From the NCBI GenBank assembly GCA_026874595.1, contig CM049311.1:47929676-47993675 (forward strand): a DNA stretch of 64,000 bases, given 5' to 3'. Numbering within the stretch: the first letter of the stretch is position 1; each line of letters starts with the position of its first letter. The translations under genes were made by a program, and so were the position numbers. The stretch comes from Sipunculus nudus (taxonomy: Eukaryota; Annelida; Sipuncula; Golfingiida; Sipunculidae). Below, in pieces: positions 61,425 to 64,000 of the stretch. The notes under the pieces are model-generated. The model had not been told where the DNA came from. It did no database searches and saw only the letters and a program-made list of their open reading frames with translations.

Positions 61425-61697
61425 TAGGCCATGCTTCCTCTCATTTATACCCTTGTGTAAACCAGGCTCAGTGACTACCGCGCCATCGGTTGTATTATCG
61501 TCAGTTTCTGGGTCATACCACCGAGGAACCCGTGAAAGGTGCACTTGTTTGTGTGTAAAACACGCCGACTGGGCACGGCCTTCCCATTAAGCCTGCAGAG
61601 CGATCAAACAAGGGGAGACCGACCGTAAAAAATCTCAGCGCCTCGGCTGAAATTGGAACTCACGATTGAGTCCTGCCCTCTACCCCTAGACACAGGA
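61425..61697 (-). repeat. tRNA-derived SINE copy, reverse orientation (family S)
   Basis: The reverse complement carries the A-box region (ctaggggtagagggcagg), the degraded B box, the ggcttaatgggaaggccgtg body and the tail gaggaagcatgg. It is the only minus-strand copy of the family seen here. Confidence 0.78.
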
Positions 61698-62186
61698 AAG
61701 TTAAAACACGGAAGATTAAGATCCTGGCGGGTGTATTTATGCAGGCGAACGACAACACACATCTAGTTTTCATTGCCTTTCAATAAAATTCGTTGAAAGC
61801 CAGTCAAAGTCAGTTTGTTCATTTTAAGGGCTCTTGCATTCCGCCTTTGTGAATAAAGAATACGTAGATACCTGGGTTTCCAATATGTACACCTGTCACG
61901 ACCCTTGTTTGATCTTGTGATTTGCCAAAAAACATTATAAGGTGCGATGGCTTTCACTACGAGATAATTATTTCACATTAAGTAAAATTAATGCATTTGG
62001 GTAGTTTTTTTCCCAGAACACGCTAGTCTTATTGTGAAGTGTCTCTGCATATATTCTATTTTGATCCTACAACTGACCTGTGTACGCAGTAAAAATACAG
62101 ATAAATCTCCACTCCCATAGTCTCCACTGTCCTGATACACTACCACTGTAATACTGCAAGGTAAGATCCCCACAAGAACCATGGGA
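61698..62186. other. No feature recognised
   Basis: No gene or repeat identified between the reverse SINE and the (AT)n tract. Confidence 0.4.
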
Positions 62187-62193
62187 TATATAC

Positions 62194-62256
<63 letters not shown>
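62187..62256. repeat. (AT)n microsatellite, left of LTR
   Basis: Alternating AT with one aaat interruption. Confidence 0.95.
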
Positions 62257-63025
62257 TGTTACGGAACCTAATATAAACAGATCACGTATGCGTGATCAAC
62301 ACAAATTTTGTAATGGAGATAAAAAAAAACAGATTCTGTAACACCAGGCAGCGTGAAATGTCTAGGGGAATGAATAAAGAAGTCAGTGGTTTTTGTTAAC
62401 AAATAACTATAATTTATTCTTAAAACAACCCTAACAATACAATACACTAAATCAATACAATTATACAGTAAAACAGCGTTATAGCAACAAGTCAATACAA
62501 TCACACAGAAAGATAATGGTACAGTACCTCGATACCAACACCATCACAACGATAAGTCCTTTGAATGTAAACTCTCGGAGAATGACAGGCCAGTGGAAAG
62601 TTTTTGCAACAACACAGAAAGTAAACTGAAGTCCAAATGTATAAAATCCAGGAGAAAGTTCTTGAAAATCTATAATTGCCGCATTCGTCGGATAAGGTCC
62701 TGACACACGCTTCTGCGTCCGCTGGTATCTGCTCTGCTCTCTGGTTATAGAAAACAGCCCCTTTATATACCTTCACACCCCAAGCCGGGAATTGTCCACT
62801 TCTCGAACAGTCTATAAGTTCTTGCACAACACGCGTTTCAGGAATTATCTAGAAAGACATAGCCGTGTCTCTCTACACATACCAGGCTCATCACGTGACC
62901 CACGACCAGGCGTGAAAACCCAAGGCTCACAAGACAACGAGAGTTCAACCAGTACGGATTAAACATAAAATGTAACAACAACACGAGTTACGCCCGTGTC
63001 ACACAATAAAAGAGCACCTGTAACA
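62257..63025 (-). mobile_element. Solo LTR inside an (AT)n tract, most intact copy
   Basis: Complete termini: TGTTACGGAACC on the left and CACCTGTAACA on the right, i.e. TG...CA with extended inverted TGTTAC/GTAACA. On the minus strand it has TATATAAAGG (62760-62769), a poly(A) signal (complement of tttatt, 62413-62418) and gggcgtaactcg near its 5' end as in the copy at 9331. Both flanks are alternating AT. No internal coding region, so a solo LTR. Confidence 0.85.
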
Positions 63026-63135
63026 ATATATATATATATAATATATAATATATTTATATATATTCATATATATATATATATGTGTGTATATATATATATA
63101 AGATCCCCACAAGAAACATTAGATATATACACATA

Positions 63136-63188
<53 letters not shown>
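63026..63188. repeat. (AT)n microsatellite cluster, right of LTR
   Basis: Imperfect AT with tgtgtg interruptions to 63101, a short unique spacer repeating aagatccccacaagaa from 62164, then perfect AT at 63138-63188. The repeated spacer suggests that a small segment around the microsatellite was duplicated. Confidence 0.85.
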
Positions 63189-63191
<3 letters not shown>

Positions 63192-63309
63192 AATCTCGCT
63201 AACACGACTAGCCATAGTGGTGTTAGCAGTGGGTTTTAATGATCATAAGTCTGATACCAAACAAGCGAATTCGTGGAATTAATGTCCCCCGCTTTAGGAT
63301 CTTGTTGCT

Positions 63310-64000
63310 TTTCATGCATGATAAAGGACGGACAGACAGAGTGACAGACAGACAGACAGACAGAAGCCAGACACTCCAAAACCAATTCCAACCAGGGTAT
63401 GCATGAGAGCAATCACTGTCCCAAATTTTAATGAAATCCGATAATATTTAGGAAAGTAATCATACGGAAACAAAAACCTGACAGACGTACAGACAGAGTG
63501 ACAGACAGACAGACAAAAGCAGACACTCCAAAACTAATCCTAACCAAGGTAAGCATGAGAGCAATCACTGACCAAAATTTGAATGAAATCGGATAATATT
63601 TAGGAAAGTTATCGCATGGAAATGAAACTTGACAAACGGACAGACAAAGTGACAGACAGACAGAAGCCAGACACACCAAAACCAATCCCAACCAAGGTAT
63701 GCATGAAAGCAATCACTGACCCAAATTCGAATGAAATTGGATAATATTTAGGAAAGTTATCGCGCGGAAACGGAAACCTGACAGAAAGACAGACCAAGTG
63801 ACAGACAGACAGAGAGACAGACACTCCAAAACCAATCCCAACCAAGGTATGAATGAGAGCAATCACTGACCCAAATTTGAATGAAATCGGATAATATTTA
63901 GGGAAGTTATCGCACGGAAACGAAAACCTGACAGACAGACAGACAAAGTGATAAACAGACAGACAGACAGAATCCCCGACACACCAAAACCAATCCCAAC
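63310..64000 (+). repeat. Tandem array, unit about 150 bp with (GACA)n, runs off the window
   Basis: Five units begin at cagacactccaaaaccaat-like positions near 63369, 63521, 63669, 63819 and 63977. Each carries caaccaaggtatgcatgaga, gcaatcactgacccaaattt, gataatatttaggaaagtta, then cggaaac and a gacagacagacag stretch. Units differ by point changes and by the number of gaca repeats. Confidence 0.9.

Noticed and set aside
13206-61697. True tRNA genes suggested by A and B boxes
   Set aside because: The tRNA-like heads continue into a shared SINE body and lack a foldable acceptor stem closure.
63428-63866. Cys/Leu/Val-rich repeated frames resembling membrane segments
   Set aside because: Translation of the 150-bp tandem array and its GACA repeats; no start or splice logic.

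Overview
This window reads as non-coding genomic DNA from an animal, most likely a marine mollusc (bivalve or gastropod). The evidence is AT-rich sequence with few long reading frames, one intron-flanked GPCR exon with canonical GT/AG signals, long (AT)n and (GA)n microsatellites, tRNA-headed SINEs, and many short inverted-repeat elements of kinds familiar from mollusc assemblies. The species cannot be fixed from the sequence. No bacterial-style operon, CRISPR array or intact transposase gene is visible.

The only host gene piece I can support well is one exon on the minus strand (37257-37805). It encodes ECL1 to the start of TM6 of a neuromedin-U/pyrokinin/CAPA-type neuropeptide receptor. The neighbouring exons (N-terminus/TM1-2, expected at higher coordinates, and TM6-7/C-tail, expected at lower coordinates) were not found.

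Layout: 1-7200 holds a 1.7 kb foldback-like element (315-2027), a SINE-like copy, (AT)n and (GA)n tracts, and otherwise featureless DNA. 7200-34600 is the dominant structure: about four head-to-tail, diverged copies (A-D) of a roughly 6-7 kb unit. These copies have been broken up by separate later insertions: a solo LTR, a 4.3 kb segment with a 10-bp target duplication, two hAT-like elements with 8-bp duplications, a 12-bp-TIR element and a truncated LINE. 34650-36000 is an element built from 'ggactcgga'-type repeats. 36040-46670 contains the receptor exon, its introns and SINEs. 46670-58000 holds pogo/mariner-like MITEs, a GC-rich island and microsatellites. 58010-59570 is a minisatellite split by an LTR. 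61425-63025 holds a reverse SINE and another LTR set inside (AT)n, and 63310-64000 is a roughly 150-bp tandem array that runs off the window.

The elements give a relative history. A SINE at the same place in three of the tandem units must predate the unit duplication. The LTR, the hAT copies, the LINE and the 4.3 kb insertion each occur in one unit only, so they came later. Apart from the receptor, the window is a record of mobile-element activity rather than a gene neighbourhood; no pathway or gene cluster can be reconstructed.
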